Source: an uncultured Allosphingosinicella sp. (GTDB taxonomy: Bacteria > Pseudomonadota > Alphaproteobacteria > Sphingomonadales > Sphingomonadaceae). From it: a stretch of 64,000 bases of DNA. Location of the stretch: positions 1 through 64,000 of the forward strand of contig CAKTCN010000017.1 in the NCBI GenBank assembly GCA_934539295.1, written 5' to 3'. Made by a program: the position numbers and the translations under genes. The notes under the pieces are model-generated. The model had not been told where the DNA came from. It ran no database searches and worked only from the letters and a program-made list of their open reading frames with translations. Each line of letters opens with the position of its first letter. Positions within the stretch are counted from its first letter, which is position 1. This document shows, one piece after another, positions 1-8,334 of this stretch.

Positions 1-451
1 TCGACCTCCGCGCGATGAGCTTCAATAGCTCAGGTCCGAAGCTTTCGCGGGTCCCCTCGCCGCGAGATCGAAGCTCTCGCAAGCGCCTTTTTACCCTTTC
101 CATGGTGCCTTCATAACGGCGGTCACCGAAGGGCTTCAGCAGATAGTCTGCGGCTTCCGCTTCGAACGCCTGCATCGCGAAGCGCTCATACGCTGTCACG
201 AACACGGTAAGGGGCATGTTCTGCGCGCCGATGGCATCGATCACGCCGAAGCCGTCCAGGCCGGGCATCTGCACATCAAGGAACAGGATGTCGGGCGGAG
301 CTTCCCGTATGGCGCCGATAGCCGCCGTGCCGCTATCGGCCTCGCTGATATTCTCGATATCCTGATCCTGAGCCAGGAGGTCGACCAGACGCCGTCGCGC
401 CGGTGCTTCGTCATCCACGACCAGGGCGCGGATGGACCTATGCAGCGACAT
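1..451 (-). CDS. LytTR-type two-component response regulator (C-terminus beyond window edge)
   Basis: Reading the minus strand from the ATG at 449-451 gives an open frame to the window edge (150 codons). The N-terminus is a receiver domain: acidic pair in ALVVDDEAPARR, phospho-acceptor Asp in LFLDVQMPGLDGF, Thr in VFVTAYERF and Lys in DYLLKPF. The linker after about residue 115 is basic and helical, as in regulators that end in a LytTR DNA-binding domain; that domain is outside the window, so the class is inferred from the receiver type and its partner. It overlaps the 3' end of the adjacent sensor kinase by 14 bases, so the two are co-translated. The pair diverges from the xyloglucan receptor gene and is the natural candidate regulator of that locus. 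Confidence 0.85.
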   Translation of the reverse strand, partial: MSLHRSIRALVVDDEAPARRRLVDLLAQDQDIENISEADSGTAAIGAIREAPPDILFLDVQMPGLDGFGVIDAIGAQNMPLTVFVTAYERFAMQAFEAEAADYLLKPFGDRRYEGTMERVKRRLRELRSRGEGTRESFGPELLKLIARRS

Positions 452-1610
452 GAGGGATCCTTGCTTCAGGCGCTGGCGTCCGCATCACGACCCTGGTGCC
501 GCCGCCACGTCGCCGCGTGATGGTGAAAGCGGACTCGCCGAGGCCAGGATAAAGGGCGCGGAGCCGCTCGCGCGTGACACGCAGACCCAGGCCGGCGCCG
601 GCGTCGAAACGCCAGCGACGTGGCAAGCCTACGCCGTCATCCTGCACGATGAGCTGGAGGTTGCCGCCGACATATCGTGCCGAAACGGTCACGCTGCCGC
701 CGGAGAGTCGGCCTTCGATCCCATGCCGAATTGAGTTCTCGACAATTGGTTGCAGGAGCAAGGAAGGCACCATGGTCGAAAGCGTTTCCGGATCGACGTC
801 GATTTCGATCTGGATCCTGTCCCCGAAGCGAAGCCGCTGGATCGCGATGTAACGGTCGAGCAAGGCCAACTCGTTCGCGAGACTGATCTCGTTACTGCCC
901 TGGCATTCGAGAGAATGCCTCAGCAGTGTGCCAAGATCGTCGATCATCTCGCGCGACTGGGCGGGATTGGACTCGAGCTCGGATGAAATGGCGTTCAGCG
1001 CATTGAAGAGGAAGTGAGGCTCAAGCTGGAGGCGCATCGCATTGAGGCGGGACTCGAGCAGCCGTTTTTCCACCATCTCCAATTCAAGACGGCTCGTCAG
1101 ATAGCGGTTGTAGAAGTTGAGTGTCTGCAAGATGCCTACGATAGCGCAGTAGGTCTGCCAGCCGCCTAGAAAGTAATAGACGTAATGCTCGGTGCTCCGC
1201 AGCGGATTGAACCAGATTTGCGCAATTGGATATTGTAGCAGGCCGGCCAGGATTGCGTGTCCCAGGCTGAATGGAATACTCAGCAGCAATTGGACGGCAA
1301 GTATGTGGACGAAGTCCTGGTACTTTGCGGAGACGCGCTTGTTCGTCCAGAGGATGAGTGGCGTCAGCAGGGCCCAAGCCCAAGCGTCGAGCAACTTCGC
1401 TACGAACACGGCCCATTCGAGGCTTCTCAGCGCTTCTGGCACCGACTGAAACAAGGCGACGCCCGTCCAGACCAGTAGGACGACGATCGCCTTATCCGTC
1501 GCCCTGTCCACGTCCTTGCCGCTAACCGATGCCGGGGGACTGGCGATCGCAGCTACCAGCCGGGACCAGGGACGCGTGTGCGTTCGCGAGAATGGCTGTG
1601 AGTAGTTCAT
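438..1610 (-). CDS. LytS/AlgZ-type sensor histidine kinase
   Basis: 390 aa. Several hydrophobic segments in residues 40-165 make a membrane sensor region with little periplasmic loop. The His_kinase core (PF06580 type) begins around residue 190 with LEPHFLFNALNAISSELE, where the His of EPHFLFN is the predicted phospho-acceptor. The ATPase part follows, with LLLQPIVENSIRHG (N box) and DDGVGLP (G box). This kinase family pairs with LytTR-type regulators, which fits the overlapping downstream gene. It is transcribed away from the TonB receptor at 2041, a layout common for regulators of nutrient-uptake loci. The stimulus is unknown; a xyloglucan oligosaccharide is an inference from position only. 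Confidence 0.88.
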   Translation of the reverse strand: MNYSQPFSRTHTRPWSRLVAAIASPPASVSGKDVDRATDKAIVVLLVWTGVALFQSVPEALRSLEWAVFVAKLLDAWAWALLTPLILWTNKRVSAKYQDFVHILAVQLLLSIPFSLGHAILAGLLQYPIAQIWFNPLRSTEHYVYYFLGGWQTYCAIVGILQTLNFYNRYLTSRLELEMVEKRLLESRLNAMRLQLEPHFLFNALNAISSELESNPAQSREMIDDLGTLLRHSLECQGSNEISLANELALLDRYIAIQRLRFGDRIQIEIDVDPETLSTMVPSLLLQPIVENSIRHGIEGRLSGGSVTVSARYVGGNLQLIVQDDGVGLPRRWRFDAGAGLGLRVTRERLRALYPGLGESAFTITRRRGGGTRVVMRTPAPEARIPHVAA

Positions 1611-2040
1611 GAATGACGATAGCCGACAGCTGCCCAGTCAATGAAGATGCAGCTTGTAGACGCGCCATGCAAGCACGAGAAAAGCCGTGAGCGAAGTGCG
1701 GAGCGCGACTGCGCACTGCGACGGGATTACGCGCCTTCATAGGTCATTGGGTCGGCAACCTCGCTTCGTTCGGCAAGCAGCTGCAGGAGCCCACGGTCTA
1801 TTTTGTTGCGAGTTGGACTGAAAGTGTGATGAGGAGGACTGATGAGCGGCCAAGTGGAGTAGAATAGCTGGAAACTACTTAGAAACAGCGGCTTGTAGGT
1901 CGCTGTTGATTGCCTGAACATAGACTCGAGATGACGTTTGTGGCCAATTCCGGTGCCTGGGGCCTGCGAACCGCAATGTTCGCGCTCCGATCATTACGCG
2001 CGACCCGCAAGACACGGGCGGCGACAGGAGGGATGCTCAG
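1611..2040. promoter_or_regulatory. Divergent intergenic region with candidate operator, upstream of xyloglucan TonB receptor
   Basis: This 430-base gap separates the divergent sensor kinase and TonB receptor genes and must hold both promoters. An inverted repeat, AACAGCG at 1884-1890 and CGCTGTT at 1901-1907 (10-base spacer), lies about 135 bases before the receptor start and is a possible operator. A strong Shine-Dalgarno, GGAGGG near 2026-2031, fixes the receptor start at 2041. I see no convincing gene in the gap and no clear -10/-35 pair that I would defend. Confidence 0.4.
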
Positions 2041-5000
2041 ATGGGTTCAACACGGGGGATGAAGCGGTCGCGTATGTTGTGCGCGGGTGTGTCCGGCATT
2101 GCTGTTGCGGCATTGTCGACGCCGGCATGGTCGCAGACGACAGACGGGCAGGTTGGGGCGAGCCAGGAGGCGACCGCAAGCGATCAGGATGCGCCGGAAG
2201 GGCAGGGCGACGTCAGCGCACTGGATGCTGAGGCGATCGTGATCACCGGTCGCCGTGCCGCACTGGAGGCGGCTGATCAACGCAAGCGCCGATCCGAAAG
2301 CATCATCAGTTCGGTTGTGGCAGACGATGCCGGCAAACTTCCGGACAATTCGATCACCGAGGTGCTGCAGCGTGTCGCCGGCGTCAGTATCGTGCGCTTC
2401 TCAGCGCTCAACGATCCAGACCACTTCTCCGTCGAAGGCAGCGGCATCCAGGTACGCGGATTGAGCGGCGTGGCGTCGCGTCTCAATGGGCGCGATATTT
2501 TCAGCGCAAATGGCGGCCGGTCGCTTCTGTGGGGCGAGGTCACGCCGGAGCTTATGGCGGCGGTCGACGTCTACAAAGCCGCAACGGCGGACCTGATCGA
2601 GGGCGGTACGGGTGGTCAGGTCGATCTGCGCACCAAGCTCCCGTTCGATTTCAAGGCTGGCTGGCGCGCCGCGGGCACCGCGGAGATCAGCACGGGCGAT
2701 CTTGCCGACGCAACCGACTATTCGGCCTCTGCCCTGCTGACCAATCGCTGGGAGACCGAGATCGGCGAGATTGGTATCCTCGTTGACGTTGCGAAGAGCC
2801 GCCTGACCTCCGTGTCCAACTTCTTCCGCATCGAGCCCTATTTTCCTACGCGACTTGCAGGTGCGACCGAGGATGTCTTCATTCCGGCCGGCTACAATTA
2901 TGGCGACGAGAATTTTCGCCGCAACCGGACGGGGCTCTACGGAGCCGTGCAATGGGCGCCCAGTGACGACATCGATCTCACGGGCATCTTCTTCCAATCG
3001 CGCTACAAGAACCGCATCCGCTCACGCTTCGCTACTCAGTCGCTGGTGCCGAGCCCGACTTCGTCCTTCGCGGTCGATCCGGCCAATAGCGAGTTCGACG
3101 AGAATGGCGGGCTGATCTCCACCGATGCGCTGTTCGTGCGCGACCCGCTGACGTTCCTGCCTTCCGGCGCATCGGTGACCAGCAGCGGCGGTGCAGAAGG
3201 TGGCACCACATCCTCTCTCACGCGCGACATATCCGTGGCAGGCCGCTGGAATCCGGGACAGGGGCCGTTCGCCCTCTCCGCCAGCTACCAGCATGTGAAG
3301 TCGGAGTCGGACGCCAAGCGCCTGTCCATTTTTCGCGACTTCCTGCTCCCGACCAGTTTCGGGCTCGACCTGACGGGTGACTTCCCCGTCGTGACCTATC
3401 CCAGCAGCGTCGAGGCGGCCGCCGCGATCCCGGCCAATTACGTGTGGGCAGCCGCCATGCCGCACGAGGAGCGCAATCGCGGCACCATGGACGCGGTTCA
3501 GGCCGACGCCGAATATATGTTCGACGACAGCTTCTTCCGCGCGGTCAAGGTGGGCGGCCGCTGGTCCGAACGGCGCGAGCGCGACCTCAACAACGGATAT
3601 ACCTGGACCGCGCTCGGCCGCGGCTGGAACGGCGCGCCGGGAGGCAGCGTCTATGCGCCGCAGCTGACCTTCGCCAACGCCGCGGCCGGCGACGTCGAGA
3701 ATTACGAGTTCGAAGAATTCTTCCATGGCAAGATCGGGCTGCCGATCAACAACCTGCTCTGGCCTTCGATGGATCTGGTCGAGAATATCGAGGCCGACGA
3801 TCTGCACGCCGCCCCGCCCGCGGGCTTCTGCGGTGTGGCCGACTGGGGCAATCCCACCTACTTCAACTGCTCTCCCGCGGGACCGTTGCCCGCCAGCGGC
3901 TATGGTGGCCCCCGCTCGCGTACCGGTGGCCTGCTGCTTCCCAATGACCTTGGCGAGTGGCAGACCAAGTCGTTGTCGGGCTACGCGCTGGTCAGGTTCG
4001 GCCGCGACTATACGTCGGACGCGTTCGGTTTCTCGGGCAACATCGGCGCTCGGCTCGTCCGGCTGGAGAATGCAAGCCTTGGCTACATCACACAGCGTGC
4101 TGCCCAGTTCGTGCTCACGCCGACCGGGCCGATCTTCAATATCGCCGAACGTGCCGACCCGCGCGGCGGCGAGCGGACCTTCACCCGTCTTCTGCCGGCT
4201 GTGAACCTCCAGTTCGAACCGCGCGAGGATGTGAAGGCGCGGGTCGCCTACAATGTGACGATGGATCTTCCAACCTTCACCGCCACGCGCGGTTCGGGCG
4301 AGATCACTGTCGTCACTACCCCGAACCCGAACAGCACGCCCGATGTCCAGCTTCCCCCGATCCTGCAGGGGTTCAGCGCGGACACGGGCAATCCTTTGCT
4401 CAAGCCGACCACGGCGACCAATATCGACCTGTCGCTCGAATGGTATCCGAAGTCCGGCACGATGTTCTACGTCAATGGCTTCTACAAGCGGCTCAAGAAC
4501 CTGCCGATCTACAGCCTCACGCAGCAGGTGGTGACGATCTACCTGCAGGATGGAACGAGCCAGGAAGCCTCGGCCGGCGCTACCGACGTGGTGAATGCCG
4601 ACGTCGCGGCAAAGGTGAAGGGGCTGGAGTTCGGCGGGCGCGCGTTCCTGGATATGCTGCCGGGTCCGCTTGCGGGCTTCGGCATCGAGGCGAACTATAC
4701 CTTCATCGACAGCAGCAATCCCGGCGACGTCTACCGCGACATTTTCGGCGACGTCAGGAGCGATGCGCCGCTGCAAGGCCTGTCCAAGCACAATTACAAC
4801 CTGACCCTGCTCTATGAGCGCTCCCGCCTTTCGGGCCGCATCGCCTATTCGTGGCGTTCCCGATACCTGCAGACGACCAATGCCAACGGCACGCGCACCG
4901 TGGCCGACCCGTACGAATATTATGTCGCACCAGGCGTTCAATTCAATGAAGGTGATGGGGACGGCGTCCGGATCTCATTGCCGATCTACGGAGCGTCCTA

Positions 5001-5187
5001 TGGGCAGGTGGATGCCAGCATCTCCTACCGGTTCACCGACAATTTCTCGGTAAGCCTGCAGGGCACCAACCTGTTCAACGCCACGCTACGGACCTTGATG
5101 GGCGGCTACAATAACGACGCCACCTACGTCCGAAGCTGGTTCCAGAGCGACAGGCGGTTCACCCTGGGTGCGAACTTCTCCTTCTGA
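2041..5187 (+). CDS. TonB-dependent receptor, Xanthomonas/Caulobacter type (probable xyloglucan oligosaccharide uptake)
   Basis: 1048 aa. The N-terminus has a signal peptide (MKRSRMLCAGVSGIAVAALS, ending near AWSQ), followed by an acidic linker and a TonB-box-like AIVITGRRA around residue 63. The plug domain follows (DNSITEVLQRVAGVSI, IQVRGLSG, VDVYKAATADLIEGGTGG), typical of the TIGR01782 receptors of xanthomonads and caulobacters. The rest is a long beta-barrel ending in the canonical FTLGANFSF. Such receptors import plant oligosaccharides across the outer membrane using TonB energy. The ligand is inferred from the downstream GH74/GH31/GH35 genes. A second in-frame ATG lies at 2059; 2041 is preferred for its GGAGGG ribosome site. 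Confidence 0.92.
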   Translation: MGSTRGMKRSRMLCAGVSGIAVAALSTPAWSQTTDGQVGASQEATASDQDAPEGQGDVSALDAEAIVITGRRAALEAADQRKRRSESIISSVVADDAGKLPDNSITEVLQRVAGVSIVRFSALNDPDHFSVEGSGIQVRGLSGVASRLNGRDIFSANGGRSLLWGEVTPELMAAVDVYKAATADLIEGGTGGQVDLRTKLPFDFKAGWRAAGTAEISTGDLADATDYSASALLTNRWETEIGEIGILVDVAKSRLTSVSNFFRIEPYFPTRLAGATEDVFIPAGYNYGDENFRRNRTGLYGAVQWAPSDDIDLTGIFFQSRYKNRIRSRFATQSLVPSPTSSFAVDPANSEFDENGGLISTDALFVRDPLTFLPSGASVTSSGGAEGGTTSSLTRDISVAGRWNPGQGPFALSASYQHVKSESDAKRLSIFRDFLLPTSFGLDLTGDFPVVTYPSSVEAAAAIPANYVWAAAMPHEERNRGTMDAVQADAEYMFDDSFFRAVKVGGRWSERRERDLNNGYTWTALGRGWNGAPGGSVYAPQLTFANAAAGDVENYEFEEFFHGKIGLPINNLLWPSMDLVENIEADDLHAAPPAGFCGVADWGNPTYFNCSPAGPLPASGYGGPRSRTGGLLLPNDLGEWQTKSLSGYALVRFGRDYTSDAFGFSGNIGARLVRLENASLGYITQRAAQFVLTPTGPIFNIAERADPRGGERTFTRLLPAVNLQFEPREDVKARVAYNVTMDLPTFTATRGSGEITVVTTPNPNSTPDVQLPPILQGFSADTGNPLLKPTTATNIDLSLEWYPKSGTMFYVNGFYKRLKNLPIYSLTQQVVTIYLQDGTSQEASAGATDVVNADVAAKVKGLEFGGRAFLDMLPGPLAGFGIEANYTFIDSSNPGDVYRDIFGDVRSDAPLQGLSKHNYNLTLLYERSRLSGRIAYSWRSRYLQTTNANGTRTVADPYEYYVAPGVQFNEGDGDGVRISLPIYGASYGQVDASISYRFTDNFSVSLQGTNLFNATLRTLMGGYNNDATYVRSWFQSDRRFTLGANFSF

Positions 5188-5245
5188 TCAAGGGAGCGGG
5201 ACACGGTCGATCCTCCGGAGGTCGGCCGAGTTCACATTCGATATT

Positions 5246-6796
5246 ATGTCCAAGCGTGTTCTCATCATCGGTGGCGGTACGGCAGGCTGGATCACGGCGG
5301 GCTATCTGGCGCAGCGTTTGGCGGCCGACCTGCCCGGCGGTGCACAGGTGACCGTAGTTGAGTCGCCCGCGATCGGGATCCTCGGCGTAGGTGAGGGGAC
5401 GTTCCCGACCATCCGCCGGACCTTGTCGACGATCGGGATCGGTGAGGCCGAGCTGATCCAGCGCTGCGGCGCCACGTTCAAGCACGGCAACAGGTTCGTC
5501 CAATGGCGCGAGTTCCCAGGCCTCGCCCCGCGCGACTACTACTTCCACGGCTTCCAGGCGCCTCAGCCGGAGGGCGGGCTGGAACTGCTGCCCTATTGGC
5601 TGCTCGGCGCGGCCGGGGATTGCGGGTGGGATGATGCCGCCACGCCGCAGAAGGCGGCCGCCGACGCGTTTCGCGCGCCGAAGATGGCATCGAACCCCGA
5701 TTATCGCGGGCCGCTGAACTACGCATTCCATTTCGACGCCGTCGCGCTGGCGGGCCTCCTGCGCGATCATGCGGTGGCAAACGGCGTGTCGCACCTGACC
5801 GATACAGTCACCGAGGTGATGGTCGGTGATGAAGGCGTCATGGGCGTGCGCACGGCGGCCAATGGGGTGCTGGACGCCGACCTCTATATCGACTGCACCG
5901 GCTTTGCGGCCGAATTGATCGGCAAGGCGCTCGGCGTGCCGTTCCGATCCTGTCGCGACGTGCTTTTCTGCGGCAGCGCGGTCGCGATGCAGGTGCCGTA
6001 CGACGCGCCGGGCGGGCCGATCGCACCCTTTACGACCTCCACGGCAAAGCCGGCGGGATGGATCTGGGACATCGGCCTTCAGCAGCGCCGCGGCGTCGGG
6101 CATGTCTATTCGTCGGCGCACATGGACGATGCGGAGGCCGAGCGTGTGTTGAGGCAGCATGTCGGCACTCGCGCCAAGGCGATCGACACCCGCTGTTTCC
6201 GCTTCGACGCCGGCTATCGCGAGACGGGCTGGTTCAAGAATTGCGTCGCGATCGGGCTGTCGGGTGCCTTCTTCGAGCCGCTCGAGGCGACCGGCATCAT
6301 CTTCACCGAGATTGCGGCTGCACTGTTGGCAAATCTCTTTCCATGGGGCGGTGAGTTCGAGACATCGGCGCGCCAGTTCAACGCGCTCATGCGTCGCCGC
6401 TACGAGCGGGCGCTCGACTTCATCAAGCTCCATTATTGCCTGTCGTCGCGACGCGACAGCGACTTCTGGATCGACAATGTGCGGAGCGAGAGTGTGCCCG
6501 ACAGCCTGCACGAACTGCTCGATCGCTGGCGTTTCCGGCCGCCCAACGAGCTGGACATCGATCCGAACGTGGACATCTTCCCGGAGGCGAGTTGGCAGTT
6601 CGTGCTCTACGGCATGGGCTGGCGCACGGACCTGAGCGCCAGGGCCGGGTCGCTGCGTTTCCATGACGAAGCCCGGGCCGCCTTTCGCCGCATTCAGGCA
6701 CAAGGCGAGCATGCGGTGCGGATGCTGCCCTCCAACCGTGACCTGGTGACGCATGCCCTGACCGGCAGCTTCGGGGTGCAGGGGGCGGCGGCGTGA
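5246..6796 (+). CDS. Flavin-dependent tryptophan halogenase family protein (halogenase 1)
   Basis: 516 aa. FAD-binding GGGTAGW is at residues 9-15. The catalytic-type lysine is K79 in ATFKHGNRF, the same number as K79 of PrnA, and the catalytic-type glutamate sits in EPLEATG. The family WxWxIP motif is WIWDIG here, so the final Pro is replaced. Members bind FADH2 and form HOCl or HOBr, which Lys relays to an electron-rich ring. Homologues beside TonB receptors (BrvH and Xanthomonas enzymes) halogenate indole-like test substrates, preferring bromide, but their natural substrate is unknown. The ATG at 5246 is chosen because the FAD motif follows at once; the frame stays open upstream to 5168. 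It overlaps the next gene by 4 bases. Confidence 0.85.
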   Translation: MSKRVLIIGGGTAGWITAGYLAQRLAADLPGGAQVTVVESPAIGILGVGEGTFPTIRRTLSTIGIGEAELIQRCGATFKHGNRFVQWREFPGLAPRDYYFHGFQAPQPEGGLELLPYWLLGAAGDCGWDDAATPQKAAADAFRAPKMASNPDYRGPLNYAFHFDAVALAGLLRDHAVANGVSHLTDTVTEVMVGDEGVMGVRTAANGVLDADLYIDCTGFAAELIGKALGVPFRSCRDVLFCGSAVAMQVPYDAPGGPIAPFTTSTAKPAGWIWDIGLQQRRGVGHVYSSAHMDDAEAERVLRQHVGTRAKAIDTRCFRFDAGYRETGWFKNCVAIGLSGAFFEPLEATGIIFTEIAAALLANLFPWGGEFETSARQFNALMRRRYERALDFIKLHYCLSSRRDSDFWIDNVRSESVPDSLHELLDRWRFRPPNELDIDPNVDIFPEASWQFVLYGMGWRTDLSARAGSLRFHDEARAAFRRIQAQGEHAVRMLPSNRDLVTHALTGSFGVQGAAA

Positions 6797-8334
6797 ACGA
6801 TCGCCGGACAGGAACTCCGATCGGGCGGGTGGTGGTCGTTGGTGGAGGCACCGCCGGGTGGATGACGGCCGCCGCACTGTCCAGGCTCGTATCGGCCCAA
6901 GTCGAAGTGACCCTGGTCGAGTCGGAGGAGATCGGAACGGTCGGCGTGGGCGAGGCGACGATCCCTCCGCTGCTGGACTTCAACAACCTGCTCGGCATCG
7001 ACGAGGATGAATTCATCCGCAGCACGCAGGCGACCTTCAAGCTCGGCATCGAATTCGTCGACTGGGCGCGCCGGGGCGACCGGTACCTCCACCCGTTCGG
7101 CCAGTTCGGACGCGACGTGCAGGGGGTGCGCTTTCACCAGATCTGGCTGCGTGCGCGGCAGGCGCGGGGTGAAGCGGCCGTTCCCGGGAACATCGCTGAA
7201 TATTGTATCTCCGCAGTGGCGGCCGCGAACGAGCGCTTCTCGCGGCCGAGCGCCACGCCGGGATCGGTTCTGTCGACATTGCGCTACGCCTTCCATTTCG
7301 ATGCCGGCCTCTATGCGCGCTTTCTGCGCGCCCATGCCGAGCAGCGCGGCGTCCGCCGCGTCGAGGGACGGGTCGAAGGCGTCGATCAGGATTCTGAGAA
7401 TGGCTTCATCACGGCCGTGCGGATGGCGGACGGTCGCAGGATCGAGGGCGACCTGTTCGTCGACTGCAGCGGCTTTCGTTCGCTCATACTCGGCCAGACG
7501 CTCGGCGTGCCGTATCGCAGCTGGCAGCATTGGCTGCCATGCGACCGCGCGATCGCGATTCCATGCACCAGCACCGCGGCGCTGCCGCCATATACGCGCG
7601 CTACTGCCGAAAGCGCCGGATGGCGATGGCGGATCCCGCTTCAGCATCGGATCGGCAATGGGCACGTCTTCTCGAGCGCGCACAAGGACGACCAGGTTGC
7701 GCTGGACGAGCTGCTCGCAGGGTTGGACGGAGCACCCAGCGGAGAACCGCGGACGTTGCGCTTCGTCGCGGGCCGGCGCGGACGCATGTGGGAAAAGAAT
7801 TGCGTCGCGATCGGCCTGGCGGGCGGCTTTATCGAACCGCTCGAGTCCACAAGCATCCATCTCATCCAATCCGCCATTTTCAAGCTGATCGGCCTGTTCC
7901 CGGACACGGCCTTCGATCAGCGTGAGATAGACAAGTATAATGGCCTGCTCATCGACGAATATGAGCATGTCCGCGATTTCATCATCCTCCACTACCTGGC
8001 CACGGAGCGGAGCGACTCCGACTTCTGGAACGATTGCCGGGCCATGCAGGTGCCCGACCGCCTGGTCGAGCGACTTGAGCTGTGGGGCGGCAAGGGGCGG
8101 CTGTTCCGCGAGCATGCCGACCTGTTCACTGAAGATAGCTGGATCGCCGTGCTGCTCGGCCAGCGCAAGGTCCCGCTGGGGCACGATCCCTTGGCCAGCC
8201 TGCTTCCGCTGGACGAGTCCGTCCGCTTCCTAGCTTCGATCCGCGATGTCGTCCGGCGCACCGCGCTGTCGATGCCGACGCATCGTGACTTCATCCTCCG
8301 GCATTGCGCCGCCGAACACGCAAAGGTCGCATGA
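6793..8334 (+). CDS. Flavin-dependent tryptophan halogenase family protein (halogenase 2)
   Basis: 513 aa, GTG start within a GTGA overlap with halogenase 1. FAD-binding GGGTAGW lies near residue 17. The lysine of ATFKLGIEFVDW is K83 and the glutamate of EPLESTS is E351, matching the catalytic Lys/Glu of PrnA and RebH. WRWRIP satisfies the WxWxIP signature. All signature residues are therefore present and activity is plausible. No signal peptide is visible, so it should act in the cytoplasm with a flavin reductase encoded elsewhere. Being translationally coupled to a glycosidase operon suggests a role with plant cell wall aromatics or import, but no substrate can be read from the sequence. 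Confidence 0.87.
   Translation: MNDRRTGTPIGRVVVVGGGTAGWMTAAALSRLVSAQVEVTLVESEEIGTVGVGEATIPPLLDFNNLLGIDEDEFIRSTQATFKLGIEFVDWARRGDRYLHPFGQFGRDVQGVRFHQIWLRARQARGEAAVPGNIAEYCISAVAAANERFSRPSATPGSVLSTLRYAFHFDAGLYARFLRAHAEQRGVRRVEGRVEGVDQDSENGFITAVRMADGRRIEGDLFVDCSGFRSLILGQTLGVPYRSWQHWLPCDRAIAIPCTSTAALPPYTRATAESAGWRWRIPLQHRIGNGHVFSSAHKDDQVALDELLAGLDGAPSGEPRTLRFVAGRRGRMWEKNCVAIGLAGGFIEPLESTSIHLIQSAIFKLIGLFPDTAFDQREIDKYNGLLIDEYEHVRDFIILHYLATERSDSDFWNDCRAMQVPDRLVERLELWGGKGRLFREHADLFTEDSWIAVLLGQRKVPLGHDPLASLLPLDESVRFLASIRDVVRRTALSMPTHRDFILRHCAAEHAKVA

Noticed and set aside
3022..4941. A 639-codon open frame on the minus strand
   Set aside because: It is antisense to the TonB receptor, shows no family motif and has composition typical of GC-rich shadows.
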